Of a stretch of 64,000 nucleotides of DNA, positions 63,755 to 64,000 are shown in pieces. The notes under the pieces were generated by a model. The model did no database searches, had not been told where the DNA came from, and saw only the letters and a list, made by a program, of their open reading frames with translations. This DNA is from Acidobacteriota bacterium (GTDB lineage: Bacteria; Acidobacteriota; Blastocatellia; Pyrinomonadales; Pyrinomonadaceae): assembly GCA_019639115.1 (NCBI GenBank), contig JAHBSM010000001.1:62001-126000 (forward strand), in the 5' to 3' direction. The position numbers were made by a program, and so were the translations under genes. Each line of letters opens with the position of its first letter. The first letter of the stretch is position 1.

Positions 63755-64000
63755 CTACTTTCGTTCGGCCAATCGGCCTACGATCTCGCGAAATTCGGCC
63801 AGAGGCTTCTCGAGCTTGGCATACACTAGCGAGCGACGCGCGTTCAACACCCAATCATAACGCCGGATCACACGGTCGAGTTCCGCCCGGCTCAGCCTAA
63901 ATGCCTCACGGAGCAGCCGCTTGGCACGATTGCGGTCGTGCGCTTTGCCGATCGCTTTTTTAGTCGCCGTCACCCCCACGCGGTGCACGGGCCGTCCGGC
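63755..64000 (-). CDS. rnpA: Ribonuclease P protein component, C-terminal part
   Basis: 82 codons are open to the right edge in frame, so the gene is truncated by the window and its start lies outside. The visible part carries the signature RVGVTATKKAIGKAHDRNRAKRLLREAFR, which binds the P RNA, and the C-terminal helix LEKPLAEFREIVGRLAERK. RnpA assists tRNA 5'-end processing. The adjacent yidD and yidC confirm the classical rpmH-rnpA-yidD-yidC order. Confidence 0.97.
   Translation of the reverse strand, partial: AGRPVHRVGVTATKKAIGKAHDRNRAKRLLREAFRLSRAELDRVIRRYDWVLNARRSLVYAKLEKPLAEFREIVGRLAERK

Noticed and set aside
1..64000. tRNA, rRNA, CRISPR arrays, insertion sequences, prophage or toxin-antitoxin genes
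   Set aside because: None recognised on either strand; the gaps are short and carry no such pattern.

Overview
The window looks like a chromosomal segment of an uncultured or little-studied Acidobacteriota, probably of the Blastocatellia type. This is inferred from gene content and not from any database search: a GWxTD-domain protein, paired VWA-domain exported proteins, the style of YidC/Tat/ParAB, moderately high GC and dense, overlapping genes. No tRNA, rRNA, CRISPR array, insertion sequence or integrase was seen.

Layout. (1) 1-1607: the N-terminal part of an exported TPR protein running off the left edge. (2) 1737-12535: one tight plus-strand run, folD, a MazG-like pyrophosphohydrolase, coaE, then a complete peptide ABC importer (two solute-binding lipoproteins, OppB, OppC, OppD, OppF) with two small exported proteins of unknown function between its genes. 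(3) 12674-16869: a PocR-GAF-GGDEF diguanylate cyclase overlapping an AAA-like protein that ends in an RsbW-type kinase domain. (4) 16875-32394: mostly minus-strand housekeeping, lon, an SRPBCC protein, two VWA proteins, manB (plus), lepA, the GWxTD protein, tatC, tatA/B, parB, parA, mnmG. (5) 32472-59525: a 27-kb respiratory and stress block. It holds two universal stress proteins, an AstE/AspA-type hydrolase, a glutamate-cysteine-ligase-like enzyme with CBS domains, an FNR-like regulator, a decaheme DmsE/MtrA-type cytochrome with an MtrB/PioB-type outer-membrane barrel, three more multiheme cytochromes (8, 9 and 15 heme motifs) and a monoheme cytochrome, ResB/CcsA cytochrome c maturation, a TPR protein, a sigma-54 response regulator with its sensor kinase, and a Rieske/cytochrome b complex with two unusual CydA-like membrane subunits. 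(6) 59717-64000: mnmE, jag, yidC, yidD and partial rnpA, minus strand.

The two flanks, rnpA-yidD-yidC-jag-mnmE and mnmG-parA-parB, are on the same strand and in the order of the classical origin-proximal cluster, so the respiratory block sits where mnmE would normally adjoin mnmG.

The block appears to be one functional unit. Quinol oxidation (NapC-like protein, bc-type complex) could feed periplasmic multiheme cytochromes and the DmsE/MtrB conduit across the outer membrane, with ResB/CcsA attaching the hemes. Sigma-54 (-24/-12) promoter matches precede the bc-type operon, the small membrane gene, resB, the monoheme cytochrome and one stress-protein gene, with a weaker one before the second stress gene. 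The block itself encodes a sigma-54 activator and kinase. CRP-type boxes (TGTGA-N6-TCACA) lie before resB and just after the FNR-like gene, whose product has four FNR-position cysteines but a CRP-type recognition helix. The physiological electron acceptor or donor cannot be read from the sequence.
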